Assembly: GCA_017852335.1 (NCBI GenBank)
Contig: JAFMLG010000003.1
Span: forward strand, 1 to 64,000
Source of the DNA: Actinomycetota bacterium
GTDB lineage: Bacteria; Actinomycetota; Nitriliruptoria; Nitriliruptorales; Nitriliruptoraceae
Direction of reading: 5' to 3'
DNA: 64,000 bases
Shown: one piece after another, positions 1-7,981 of the stretch
Layout: each line of letters begins with the position of its first letter
Position numbering within the stretch: the stretch's first letter is position 1
Position numbers and translations under genes: made by a program
The notes under the pieces: model-generated
What the model saw: the letters and a program-made list of their open reading frames with translations, nothing else
What the model was told of the DNA's origin: nothing
Databases searched by the model: none

Positions 1-139
1 GAGCCTTCTTCGCCGGCGCCTTCTTCGCGGCGGGCTTCTTCGCCGGCGCCTTCTTCGCCGGGGCCTTCTTGGCGGGGGCCTTCTTCGCCGGGGCCTTTTT
101 GGCGGCGGAGGTGCGCGCGCGGGACTTCTTCTCTGCCAC
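1..139 (-). CDS. Lysine/alanine-repeat protein, N-terminal fragment (cut by window edge)
   Basis: Only the first 46 codons are present. A GTG start at 139 follows GGAAGGAG about 8 nt upstream. After roughly 13 residues the protein becomes a chain of KKAPA-type pentapeptides (about six, one reading KKPAA), running off the edge at base 1. Such tails bind DNA or RNA non-specifically in HU/HupB and H1-like proteins. Because the repeats come first, a globular domain presumably follows. One candidate is the actinobacterial DksA/TraR zinc-finger type with a lysine-rich N-terminus, which also sits near lipoprotein genes, but nothing visible here proves it. It lies 37 nt behind tRNA-Glu with no promoter-like hexamer between them. 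Confidence 0.7.
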   Translation of the reverse strand, partial: MAEKKSRARTSAAKKAPAKKAPAKKAPAKKAPAKKPAAKKAPAKKA

Positions 140-176
140 GACGATGGCTCCTTCCGGACCGCGGGGTTCGGCGGCG

Positions 177-249
177 TACCCCCGACCGGATTCGAACCGG
201 CGTCACCACCTTGAAAGGGTGGGATCCTAGGCCGCTGGACGACGGGGGC
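177..249 (-). tRNA. tRNA-Glu (anticodon TTC)
   Basis: The minus strand folds as a 73-nt cloverleaf. The acceptor stem GCCCCCG pairs with CGGGGGT (one G-U pair) and is followed by discriminator A. The anticodon loop is CTTTCAA on a CCACC/GGTGG stem, and the T-loop reads GGTTCGAATCC. CCA is not encoded. The 5' part lies inside the 3' end of lnt. Confidence 0.95.
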
Positions 250-1813
250 GGGATCCTCGGCGGCGCCGACGACGGGGCAGGCTACCCAGTGCGGTCCCGG
301 CGACCGCGGCCGCACCGACCCCTCCGAGCAGGTCGCCCAGCACCAGGTACGGGGTCGTCCCGACCGCGAGCGGGACGTCGCGACGGATCGTCGCCAGGGT
401 GAACGGCTCGGTCCGCGCGACGACCCGGCCGTCGGGATCGACGACCGCGGTCACCCCGGAGATCGCGGCGTGGACCACCCAGCGGCCGGTCTCGACGGCG
501 CGCATGCGACTCTGGGCCAGATGCTGCTCGGGCTGCCCGGAGTCCCGGAAGGACGCGTCGTTGGTCAGGGTCAGGACGACCCCCGCGGGCTCGGTCCCCG
601 CCATCACGTTGCTGCGGACGACGGCCGGGAACAGCGTCTCGAAGCAGTAGGCGATGGCCGCCGTGACCCCCGGCGCGACCTCGACCGTGGTCGCCTCGCC
701 GCCCCGGACCGCGTCCCGGGGCACGCGGTCCAGCGCCGGGATCCAGTCGAGGAGCGCCCTGGCCGGGACGAACTCGCCGAAGGGCACCGGCATGCGCTTG
801 ACGTACCGGTCGCGCTCCCCCTCCGGCCCGAGGACGACCGCGCCGACGATGCGCTGGGTCGCGGGGTCCGGTCCGTCGAGGCTGACCCCCGCCACGAGCG
901 TCCCCGCGGCGCGGGCCGACTCTCCGGCCAGCTCCCAGAGCGGGGCGCCGGCGGCCCGGGACGGGTCGCGGTCGATGCTGGACTCCGGCCAGACGGCGAC
1001 GTCCGGCGGGCCGTCGCGCGCCACGGCCGCCACGGTCAGGTCCCGATGGTTGCGGGTGATGACCAGCGGTGCGTTCGGGACCGGCGCCTCCCAGTGCCGC
1101 ACGTCGTTCCCCTGCACGGCGAGGACGTCGAGCGCGCCCTCGGTCGGCGGGGGGCCGACCGTCACGAGGGTCACGAGCAGCACGGGCAGGACGAGCTGGA
1201 CGAGGGCGGTCCGCGGCGGCGTCTCACGGTCGAGCCGCAGACCGAGGAGGCCCTGGAGGGCCGCGATGCCGACGATGACGACGACGAGGCTGAGACCGGA
1301 GGCGCCGAGGACGCGGCCGGTCGGCGTCAGCCAGGCGAGCTCGACCTGGCTGTAGGCCAGACGGCCCCACGCGAAGCCGTCGAGCGGCCATCGCGTCCGC
1401 AGCCACTCGATGCCGACCCAGAGGACCGCGCCGTGCAGGGGCAGCAGGCGGGACCCCAGCCGAGGGGCGACGAGGAGCGCCCAGAGCCCCACCCAGCCGG
1501 CCTGGATCCCGGCCAGGAGGACCCACGCCACCGCGCCGCCGGCGAACGCGATCCAGTGGAGCATGACGCCGTACCCGACGGCGCCCGCGACGAGGCCGAG
1601 GACCACGGCCCGCCCGGCCCCCGGCCCGACGCCGGCCGGGTCCGCCGGATGGTCCGGTCCGGCGGTCCGGAGCGCGACGACCAGCAGCGGTGCGACGAGC
1701 CAGGCCGCCCACCACCAGCCCAGCGGCGGGTGGGCCACCACCAGGGCCAGTCCCGCCGCGCCGGCCGCCGCGACCGCGGCGGCGGTCCGGGCCGGCGCGG
1801 GGGGAGCGCTCAC
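227..1813 (-). CDS. lnt: Apolipoprotein N-acyltransferase
   Basis: Membrane enzyme that N-acylates the lipidated cysteine of lipoproteins, the last step of their maturation. The 528 residues begin with hydrophobic segments (about 10-215), followed by a nitrilase-fold domain (about 228-470) carrying the catalytic triad: E277 in WPES, K339 in YVKR and C390 in YCFE. A final hydrophobic stretch ends in an Arg-rich tail. The GTG start overlaps the upstream DUF4193 stop as GTGA. The TAG stop lies inside tRNA-Glu, so the Arg-rich tail is encoded by the tRNA promoter and 5' arm. Downstream targets in this window would include the two ABC-type binding lipoproteins. Confidence 0.93.
   Translation of the reverse strand: MSAPPAPARTAAAVAAAGAAGLALVVAHPPLGWWWAAWLVAPLLVVALRTAGPDHPADPAGVGPGAGRAVVLGLVAGAVGYGVMLHWIAFAGGAVAWVLLAGIQAGWVGLWALLVAPRLGSRLLPLHGAVLWVGIEWLRTRWPLDGFAWGRLAYSQVELAWLTPTGRVLGASGLSLVVVIVGIAALQGLLGLRLDRETPPRTALVQLVLPVLLVTLVTVGPPPTEGALDVLAVQGNDVRHWEAPVPNAPLVITRNHRDLTVAAVARDGPPDVAVWPESSIDRDPSRAAGAPLWELAGESARAAGTLVAGVSLDGPDPATQRIVGAVVLGPEGERDRYVKRMPVPFGEFVPARALLDWIPALDRVPRDAVRGGEATTVEVAPGVTAAIAYCFETLFPAVVRSNVMAGTEPAGVVLTLTNDASFRDSGQPEQHLAQSRMRAVETGRWVVHAAISGVTAVVDPDGRVVARTEPFTLATIRRDVPLAVGTTPYLVLGDLLGGVGAAAVAGTALGSLPRRRRRRGSRPRRPAA
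279..284 (-). promoter_or_regulatory. Candidate -10 box for tRNA-Glu
   Basis: TAGCCT on the minus strand, 29 nt before the tRNA 5' end and inside the last codons of lnt. The same spacing to a TAGGCT is seen at tRNA-Leu(GAG). No convincing -35 is visible. Confidence 0.45.
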
Positions 1814-2235
1814 GCGCAGTCGCGGCAGATGCGCAGCCGTGGTCGTGCGAGCTGGGTGTCGCGCTTCACGAGGTGGCAGCGCGTGCAGACGAACTCCCCG
1901 CTGCGCTGCACGGCGAGGTCGTCGTCCTCGTCGTCGTCCGCACCACGGTCCCGGGCGGCCGCCTCCAGCACGTCGGTGGCCCGCTCGCGGTCCTCCTCGA
2001 CCGCCGTGGCCCGCGCCGGTACGGCGGGGTCCTCGTCGTCGGAGGGAGGGCCGTCGTCGGCGTCGACGACGCTGAACCCCTCGGGGAGGTCCGTGCCGTC
2101 GTCCTCCTCGAGGTCCTCGTCCTCCGCCAGTCCGCCGAGGTCGTCGTCGAGCTCGTCGACGTCGTCCTCCGCCACGACGGGATCGTCGTCGATCCCCGGC
2201 CCCTCGTCCCCGTCCTGCCGGCGTGCCCTCGCCAC
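1810..2235 (-). CDS. DUF4193-type acidic zinc-ribbon protein
   Basis: A 141-residue protein from a GTG start at 2235, with a weak GGGGGA upstream. The first 110 residues are dominated by Asp/Glu runs. The end is a compact zinc-ribbon-like module, CTRC about 120 and CRDC at the extreme C-terminus, as in the actinobacterial DUF4193 family (usually about 100 aa). Function unknown; I infer a nucleic-acid or RNA-polymerase-associated small protein only from the ribbon. A longer reading from 2490 exists, but its extra Arg/Pro-rich part looks like read-through of an 80-nt spacer. It overlaps lnt by 4 nt. Confidence 0.68.
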   Translation of the reverse strand: MARARRQDGDEGPGIDDDPVVAEDDVDELDDDLGGLAEDEDLEEDDGTDLPEGFSVVDADDGPPSDDEDPAVPARATAVEEDRERATDVLEAAARDRGADDDEDDDLAVQRSGEFVCTRCHLVKRDTQLARPRLRICRDCA

Positions 2236-2315
2236 GACGTCCCCCACCCGCCCGGGGCCGGACGGCCCCGACGGCGCGCGGTGGGTACCACGGGGCGGGT
2301 GGTCCTGCAACAACG

Positions 2316-2579
2316 TCACGCCGTCGCGAGACCCGCCAGGAGCAGGGCGACCGCGAGGGGTAGGACGGCCGCGACGTAGGCCCGACGGTCCGGCGCGTCC
2401 CGACGCCACTCGCGGCGCGCGAGGACGAGGACGCGCCGGAGACCGACGACGAGCAGCCCCGCCGCGACGCCGACGGCCGGCGCCCGCCACGCGGCCGCGC
2501 CCCCCCCGACCAGGACCGCGAGGACGACGCCGACGGCGAGCCCGACGCCGACGGCCGGGAGGAGCCGGGGGGAGGTCAT
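2316..2579 (-). CDS. Small three-helix membrane protein
   Basis: 87 residues from the ATG at 2579, which overlaps the stop of the upstream acetyltransferase as ATGA. Two hydrophobic helices (about 5-25 and 30-48) are followed by a basic loop rich in Arg and a third helix (about 67-86). No motif or family is recognised. The tight overlap suggests co-translation with the GNAT. A longer version starting within the GNAT gene is an antisense-like artefact of high GC. Confidence 0.6.
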   Translation of the reverse strand: MTSPRLLPAVGVGLAVGVVLAVLVGGGAAAWRAPAVGVAAGLLVVGLRRVLVLARREWRRDAPDRRAYVAAVLPLAVALLLAGLATA

Positions 2580-2986
2580 TCGGCGCCGGACGTCCGTTCC
2601 GGGACCATCAGGATCCGGCCGGGGCGGTAGCCGGACGCCTCGAGGAAGGCGACGCCACCCGGGTTGTCGGCGTTCACGGCGATCTCGACCACGGGGACGC
2701 CGGTGTCGGTCACCCACCGCTCGATCGCGGCGAGGAGCGCCGCCCCCGTGCCACGGCGACGGCCGGTCTCGCGCGTGAAGATCGGACCGATGCTGCACCC
2801 CTCCGGCCGCAGCGTCCCGGCGGCGTACCCGAGCGCCGTCCCGTCCGCGTCCTCGGCCAGCCAGAACACGCCGCCCTGCGGCAGCGGCGGCGAGGTGGGC
2901 CGCCCGAACCGCGCCTCCTGCTCGGCGAGGTACTCGGCGGCCAGCGGGCGGATCTCCTCGAGCCGGGCGCGACGGACCTCCATCAC
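2576..2986 (-). CDS. GNAT-family N-acetyltransferase
   Basis: 136 residues, a single GNAT domain. The acetyl-CoA-binding motif A is visible as GRRRGTGAALL around residues 75-85, preceded by a beta strand IGPIFT. The later NADNPGGVAFLEASGY stretch is the typical beta6-alpha4 region. Substrate unknown: it could acetylate a small amine, an antibiotic or a protein. It overlaps the M24 peptidase gene upstream and the small membrane-protein gene downstream by 4 nt each, so it is part of the lipid kinase-peptidase operon. Confidence 0.85.
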   Translation of the reverse strand: MMEVRRARLEEIRPLAAEYLAEQEARFGRPTSPPLPQGGVFWLAEDADGTALGYAAGTLRPEGCSIGPIFTRETGRRRGTGAALLAAIERWVTDTGVPVVEIAVNADNPGGVAFLEASGYRPGRILMVPERTSGAE

Positions 2987-4074
2987 GCGACCACCCGCAG
3001 GCCGCGCGGTTCGCGGTTCAGCACCTCGACCCCGTCGGCGGTGACGGCGACGATGTCCTCGATGCGCGCCCCGGTCCGACCCGCGAGGTAGTACCCGGGC
3101 TCGACGCTGAACGTCATGCCCGGCGCGAGCACGGTGCCCTCCCCCGCGACGATCCAGGGCGGCTCGTGGACCTCGAGGCCGATGCCATGACCGGTCCGGT
3201 GCAGGAACGCGTCACCCAGTCCGGCGGCGGTCATGACGGCCCGTGCCGCGGCGTCGACCTCCTCGGCGGTGACGCCGGGTCGCACGGCCGCGACGCCGGC
3301 GTCCCGCGCCGCCTCGAGGACGGCGTACGCCTCGACGGTGCCCGGCGGGGGCGGCCCGAGGTGGTACGTCCGCGTCATGTCCGAGTGGTACCCGCGGAGC
3401 GGCCCGCCGATGTCGACGACCACGGCATCCCCGAGCGCGAGCGGGCGGGCACCCGGGTGGTGGTGGGGTGAGGCCGCGTTCGGCCCGGCGGCGACGATGA
3501 CGAAGGCGACCTCGTCGTGGTCCTCGCGGATGAGGGCCGCGAGGTCGGCGGCGACCTCGGCCTCCGTGCGGCCGGGTCGGAGCAGGCCGGGGACGCGGCG
3601 GTGGACGGCGTCGATCGCGGCGGCGACCTCGCGCAGCGCCACGAGCTCCTCCGCGTCCTTCACCGCCCGCAGCGGCGCGGTGACGCGGGAGGCCCGCTCG
3701 GTCACGCGCCCCGGGAGGTGCGCCTGCAGGTCCAGGGTCGTCGTCGACCACAGCCGGTCACCGACCGCCACCGCTCCCGTCGCCGGGACGGCCGCCACGG
3801 CCGCCGCGAGCGGGTCGTCCGTCTCGCCGTAGCTCCGCAGGTCGACCCCGGCGAGCTCGGCGTCCGCCCGGGCGCGGGGGGCCTCCAGCGCGGGGACGAC
3901 CAGGACCGGGGTCCCCCGCCCCGGCACGACGAGGAGGGTCGGGCGCTCGGACTCGTGGACGTCCCACCCCGTCAGGTACCGGAGATCGGGGCCCGGACCC
4001 AGGACGACGGCCCCGAGATCGGCGTCCAGGATCCGTTCGACCAGGAGGCCGCGACGTCGCAGGGTGGCGTCCAT
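2983..4074 (-). CDS. M24-family Xaa-Pro peptidase
   Basis: A 363-residue metallopeptidase of the aminopeptidase P/prolidase class, cleaving Xaa-Pro bonds in the cytoplasm. The creatinase-like N-domain (1-130) is followed by a pita-bread catalytic domain with the full set of metal ligands: D221 (VVDIGG), D232 (SDMTRTY), H296 (RTGHGIG), E325 (SVEPG) and E339 (RIEDI). The HHH cluster at 204-206 is the usual substrate-side histidine. The start lies 2 nt after the lipid-kinase stop. Dipeptidase versus aminopeptidase activity cannot be told from sequence. Confidence 0.9.
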   Translation of the reverse strand: MDATLRRRGLLVERILDADLGAVVLGPGPDLRYLTGWDVHESERPTLLVVPGRGTPVLVVPALEAPRARADAELAGVDLRSYGETDDPLAAAVAAVPATGAVAVGDRLWSTTTLDLQAHLPGRVTERASRVTAPLRAVKDAEELVALREVAAAIDAVHRRVPGLLRPGRTEAEVAADLAALIREDHDEVAFVIVAAGPNAASPHHHPGARPLALGDAVVVDIGGPLRGYHSDMTRTYHLGPPPPGTVEAYAVLEAARDAGVAAVRPGVTAEEVDAAARAVMTAAGLGDAFLHRTGHGIGLEVHEPPWIVAGEGTVLAPGMTFSVEPGYYLAGRTGARIEDIVAVTADGVEVLNREPRGLRVVA

Positions 4075-4076
4075 CG

Positions 4077-5003
4077 TCAGACCTTCAGGCGGACGGCGGC
4101 GGGGAGGACCGTGCAGGTCACCGGCGACCGGCCGAGCGGCTCGCCGTCCGCCTCGACCCGGACCGGCCGGTCGGTCTCGACCGTGACGCTAGCGGTGGAC
4201 CATGCACGGACGTCCGGCCGGGACAGGTGGGAGCCGTCCCGGAGCAGCCGTGCGGCGCGGACCACGTCCGTCGGGGATCCTCCCCAGGCCTGGAGGTCGA
4301 GGCGCCCGTCGTCCGGCAGCGACCGGGGTGCGACGTGGAGTCCACCGCCGAAGAACTGCCCGTTCGCCACGACCACGTTGCACAGCGCGGCCTCGTGCAC
4401 ACCGCCGTCGTGCGCGACGCGCATCCCCACGCGCCGGAAGGCCCCCCACGCGACCACGATGCCGGCGCGGTAGCGGCCCGCACCGAGACGACGCGGCAGG
4501 ACGGCGGCCACCGCCGCGACCGTGCCGCCGAAGCCGACCTCGACCGCGTTCGCCGCGAGGCGGACCCGACGGTCGGACGCCCCCCCGACCTCGACCCGGA
4601 TCAGGTCGAGCGGCGTCGTGTGCGGCGAGGCCAGATGGGCGGCGAGCACCTCGGGCGGCCGGTCCAGCCCGAAGGTCCGGACGAGGTCGCTGCCGCTCCC
4701 CGCCGGGACGACGCCGAGCACCGGCCGGGTCCCGGCGTCGCCGGGAGCACCAGGATCGACGAGGCCGTTCACGACCTCGTGGACGGTGCCGTCCCCGCCG
4801 ACCGCGACGACCAGTCCGACCCCGCGCCGGGCCGCCTCCGCGGCCACCGCGGTCGCGTCCCCCGGACCGCCGGTGACGGCCGTCTCCGTCCGGATCCCGC
4901 GGTCGGCGAGGAGCGCTGCGGTCCGTGCGGCGGCGTCCCGGGTCCCGGTGCCGGCACGGGGGTTCGCGACCAGGAGGACCGGCCCGAGGCTGGGATGCGA
5001 CAT
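4077..5003 (-). CDS. Diacylglycerol/sphingosine-type lipid kinase
   Basis: A 308-residue DAGK-catalytic-domain protein that would phosphorylate diacylglycerol or a related lipid. The nucleotide-binding GGDGTVHEVVNG motif is near residue 70 and PAGSGSDLVR near 100. The C-terminal beta-sandwich ends VRVEADGEPLG, typical of YegS/DgkB proteins. I start at the ATG at 5003 because the family's VLLVANPRAG strand follows at once and a TAGGCT hexamer lies just 7 nt upstream, giving a probably leaderless message. The longer in-frame start at 5132 reads into helY. Confidence 0.88.
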   Translation of the reverse strand: MSHPSLGPVLLVANPRAGTGTRDAAARTAALLADRGIRTETAVTGGPGDATAVAAEAARRGVGLVVAVGGDGTVHEVVNGLVDPGAPGDAGTRPVLGVVPAGSGSDLVRTFGLDRPPEVLAAHLASPHTTPLDLIRVEVGGASDRRVRLAANAVEVGFGGTVAAVAAVLPRRLGAGRYRAGIVVAWGAFRRVGMRVAHDGGVHEAALCNVVVANGQFFGGGLHVAPRSLPDDGRLDLQAWGGSPTDVVRAARLLRDGSHLSRPDVRAWSTASVTVETDRPVRVEADGEPLGRSPVTCTVLPAAVRLKV

Positions 5004-5010
5004 GCCGAGG

Positions 5011-5016
5011 AGCCTA
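5011..5016 (-). promoter_or_regulatory. Candidate -10 box, leaderless start of lipid-kinase operon
   Basis: TAGGCT on the minus strand, 7 nt before the ATG at 5003, with no Shine-Dalgarno between. The spacing puts the transcription start at or next to the A of ATG. Confidence 0.45.
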
Positions 5017-5026
5017 GGTCCCGACC

Positions 5027-7378
5027 TCAGGCGTCGACGATGCCCCGCTGCAGCTGCCGGGCCGCGGTCCCGAGAGCGGACCGCCGCTCCCCCGCGGCGA
5101 CGTCGCGGAGCTGCCCGAGGAGGTCGATGCACTGCTTCACGCCGCGCACGAAGTCGCCGCCGGTCATCCCGGTCTCGCCGACCGCCTCCTCGAGGCTGCC
5201 CCCGCGGGCCCAGACGTGGGCGGTGGCGACGAGGCCGGGGTCGAGCTCGCGCAGCGGGGAGACGCCGTGCGCCGACTCGGTGGCCCGGACGTCGGCGGCC
5301 AGCGCGAGCAGACGCTCCGCCGCCCGGTCGAGGGCCGGCGTCGGGAGGTGCTCCGGCGCCGGGACGTCGTCGCGCCGCGGCTCATGGACCAGGAGCGCGA
5401 CAAGTCCCGCGAGCTCCGGCGGGGCGAGACCGTCGAGCAGACCCCCGACGAGCGCCTCGGTGGCGACGAGGTCCGTCGCGCCGTGGACGCCGGCCAGCAG
5501 CCGACCCGACGGGGTCGGCCGGTCGTCGCCGCCGAGATGACCACGGACCCGCAGCACGTCCATGTGCTGGTGGAACGCCGTCACCAGGGAGCCACCGCGC
5601 CGCGCGACCTCGGCGGTCAGCCGTGCCGTCTCGGACGCGACCCGGTCGACGCGGCGCTGTTCACGGACGTGCGCGGCCCGGTCGGGGCAGGCGTGGCAGG
5701 CGTGCGCGCGGAGCTCGGCCCGCAGTCCGTCGATGACCGCACGGTCCGTCGCGCGCCGCCCACCCCGGGCGCGGCCGGCGGCCCGCTCGGTCTCGGTGAG
5801 GCGCCGCCGGAGGTCGGCGTACCCGGCCCAGTCGCCCGCACCGCACCGCACCGCCGGAGCGTCCTCCCCCGCGAGCTCCGCCAGGCGGTCCTCGTCGCGC
5901 GCGGTCTCGGCGTCCAGCTCGAACTGGGCGAAGGACCGCCGGAGCACGGACTCCGCACCCGCGACGTCATGGCGCGCGAGGAGGTTGACGACCATGTTGT
6001 AGGACGGTGCGAACGAGCTGTGCAGCGGGTAGGACCGGGCGCCGACCAGGCCGGCCGTGGTCCTGAACTCGACGTCGCGCTGGTGCAGGACGACCGCGTG
6101 TCCGATCGTGTCGATCCCACGACGTCCGGCCCGACCCGTCAGCTGCGTGTACTGGCCGGGGGTGATCAGTCGGTGCCCCTCTCCGTCGTACTTCTCGAGC
6201 CGCTCGATGACGACGGTCCGGGCCGGCATGTTGATGCCGAGCGCCAGCGTCTCGGTCGCGAAGACCAGCTTGAGGAGCCCCGCCTGGAACGCGGCCTCGA
6301 CGACCTCCTTGAACAGCGGGACGAGCCCGGCGTGATGCGCCGCCACGCCGTCCAGCAGCGAGCGGCGCCAGGCCGAGACGCCGAGCACCTCGAGGTCCTC
6401 GGGCGGCAGCTCCCAGAGCCGGTCGTCGACGAGCTCGGCGATGCGGTCGCGCTCGCCGTCGTCGGTCAGCGCGACGCCGGCGCGACGCAGCTCCGCGACG
6501 GCGTCGTCGCAGCCGGCCCGCGAGAACACGAACACGATGCCGGGCAGCCAGCCCCGCCGGGAGAGCTCCTCCGCGACCTCGGTCCGCGACGGCCACCGCA
6601 GCCGCGGGCCGCCCCGGTGCGAGCGACCCCGGCGATCCACCGTCCGTCGACGGGCGCGCTGCTCGAGCATGAGCACGTCGGGGTTCGGGACGCCGGCCTC
6701 CGCCCGGGAGGCCGCCTCGCGCTGGGCGGCGGAACCGCTCCGTGACGTCCGGAAGGTGTCGTGGATGCGCCCGTTCACGAAGTAGTGGTGGCGGAGCGGC
6801 ACCGGACGGTGCTCCTCGAGGACCAGGGCGCAGTCGCCACGGACGCGCGCCAGCCAGGCGCCGAACCGTTCGGCGTTGGAGACGGTGGCCGAGAGCGCGA
6901 CCAGACGGACGTGATCGGGGAGATGGAGGATGACCTCCTCCCAGACGGCGCCGCGCTCCCGATCGGCGAGGTAGTGCACCTCGTCGAGCACGACGTACGC
7001 CAGGCCGTCGAGAACGTCCCCGTCCGCGTACAGCATGTTCCTCAGGACCTCGGTCGTCATCACGACGACCGGCGCATCGCCGTCGAGGGATCGGTCGCCC
7101 GTCAGCAGGCCCACCCGACCCTCGCCGTGGACGGCGAGGAGGTCCCGGTACTTCTGGTTCGAGAGGGCCTTGATCGGGGTCGTGTAGAAGGTCCGGCCCC
7201 CGGCCTCCGGTCCCGCGGCGCAGGCGTACTCACCGACGACCGTCTTGCCGGCGCCGGTCGGGGCGGCGACGAGGACGTCCCGGCCCGCCGCGAGATGCCC
7301 GATGGCCTCGAGCTGGAACGGGTCGAGGGGGAAGGCCTGCCGGGCGGCGAACCGCTCCGGGGTCAGCGCCGCGATCAC
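5027..7378 (-). CDS. helY: Ski2/Mtr4-like DEVH-box RNA helicase HelY
   Basis: A 783-residue superfamily 2 helicase. Walker A APTGAGKT lies at 39-46 and the DEVH box at 132-135. SAT follows, then the C-lobe with RAGRRGID and the long helical arm typical of Ski2-like proteins. The GTG at 7378 overlaps the upstream stop as GTGA, and the protein then begins just ahead of the Q-motif-like LDPFQLEAI. Eukaryotic relatives feed RNA to exosomes; the mycobacterial HelY role is not settled. Position beside tatC/tatA and pafBC matches the mycobacterial neighbourhood. Confidence 0.93.
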   Translation of the reverse strand: MIAALTPERFAARQAFPLDPFQLEAIGHLAAGRDVLVAAPTGAGKTVVGEYACAAGPEAGGRTFYTTPIKALSNQKYRDLLAVHGEGRVGLLTGDRSLDGDAPVVVMTTEVLRNMLYADGDVLDGLAYVVLDEVHYLADRERGAVWEEVILHLPDHVRLVALSATVSNAERFGAWLARVRGDCALVLEEHRPVPLRHHYFVNGRIHDTFRTSRSGSAAQREAASRAEAGVPNPDVLMLEQRARRRTVDRRGRSHRGGPRLRWPSRTEVAEELSRRGWLPGIVFVFSRAGCDDAVAELRRAGVALTDDGERDRIAELVDDRLWELPPEDLEVLGVSAWRRSLLDGVAAHHAGLVPLFKEVVEAAFQAGLLKLVFATETLALGINMPARTVVIERLEKYDGEGHRLITPGQYTQLTGRAGRRGIDTIGHAVVLHQRDVEFRTTAGLVGARSYPLHSSFAPSYNMVVNLLARHDVAGAESVLRRSFAQFELDAETARDEDRLAELAGEDAPAVRCGAGDWAGYADLRRRLTETERAAGRARGGRRATDRAVIDGLRAELRAHACHACPDRAAHVREQRRVDRVASETARLTAEVARRGGSLVTAFHQHMDVLRVRGHLGGDDRPTPSGRLLAGVHGATDLVATEALVGGLLDGLAPPELAGLVALLVHEPRRDDVPAPEHLPTPALDRAAERLLALAADVRATESAHGVSPLRELDPGLVATAHVWARGGSLEEAVGETGMTGGDFVRGVKQCIDLLGQLRDVAAGERRSALGTAARQLQRGIVDA

Positions 7379-7980
7379 GCCCGGACGCCGTCCGGCAGCG
7401 GGGGCAGCGGGGCGATCCGCCGACCGCCGGTCCGGAGCTCCTCGACGGCCGCGAGGGCCGAGGCGACCAGCTGCTCGCTGCGCAGCCGGAGCCGGACCGC
7501 CTCGAGTCCGAGCTCGCGGCGCGCGCTCGCCTCGGGGACGCCGGCGGCACGGGCCACGAGGGCGGCGGCGTCCGCCGCCAGGGTCACGGCCGTGACGGCC
7601 TGGCGCTGGGCCCCCAGCGCCGGGGCCGGGAGGTCGAGGCCGACCACGCGGACCAGCAGGGCCGCGTGCGCCCCCGACCAGTCCGCGGCCGCGTCGGGGT
7701 CCGGTCGGACGCCGTCGTCCCGGAGGGCGGCCAGCGCACCGCCGGGACCGGTCGCGTCCGCGGCGGCCCACAGGACGTCGAGCTCGTCGAGGAGGGGGAC
7801 GAGGCGGGCGCGTGCGGCCGCCGCTGCGGCGGCGTCCTCGGCGGCGGCCCGCTGCTGGGCCAGCACCGCCCCCACGCCGACGGCGAGGACGACGACCAGC
7901 ACCACCAGGCGCCACGGGGCCCGCCACCGCGTGGTCCGGATCCGCCGCGGCGACGCGTCGCGGGGCCGGCCGAGCCGCAC
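7375..7980 (-). CDS. Membrane-anchored protein between tatC and helY (unknown function)
   Basis: 201 residues. A basic N-terminus, RRIRTTRWR, precedes one hydrophobic helix (about 25-43), followed by an Ala/Arg-rich, predicted helical domain that would lie outside the membrane. There are no Cys residues and no known motif. The GTG start is separated by 1 nt from the tatC stop, and the gene overlaps helY by 4 nt, so translation is coupled to both. The helical outside domain resembles, in general character only, four-helix-bundle sensor or stalk domains. Mycobacteria have no gene in this slot. Confidence 0.75.
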   Translation of the reverse strand: MRLGRPRDASPRRIRTTRWRAPWRLVVLVVVLAVGVGAVLAQQRAAAEDAAAAAAARARLVPLLDELDVLWAAADATGPGGALAALRDDGVRPDPDAAADWSGAHAALLVRVVGLDLPAPALGAQRQAVTAVTLAADAAALVARAAGVPEASARRELGLEAVRLRLRSEQLVASALAAVEELRTGGRRIAPLPPLPDGVRA

Positions 7981-7981
7981 G

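Noticed and set aside
1-110. Short tandem DNA repeat (non-coding microsatellite)
   Set aside because: The 15-bp periodicity is explained by KKAPA codons in a frame with a good start and ribosome-binding site.
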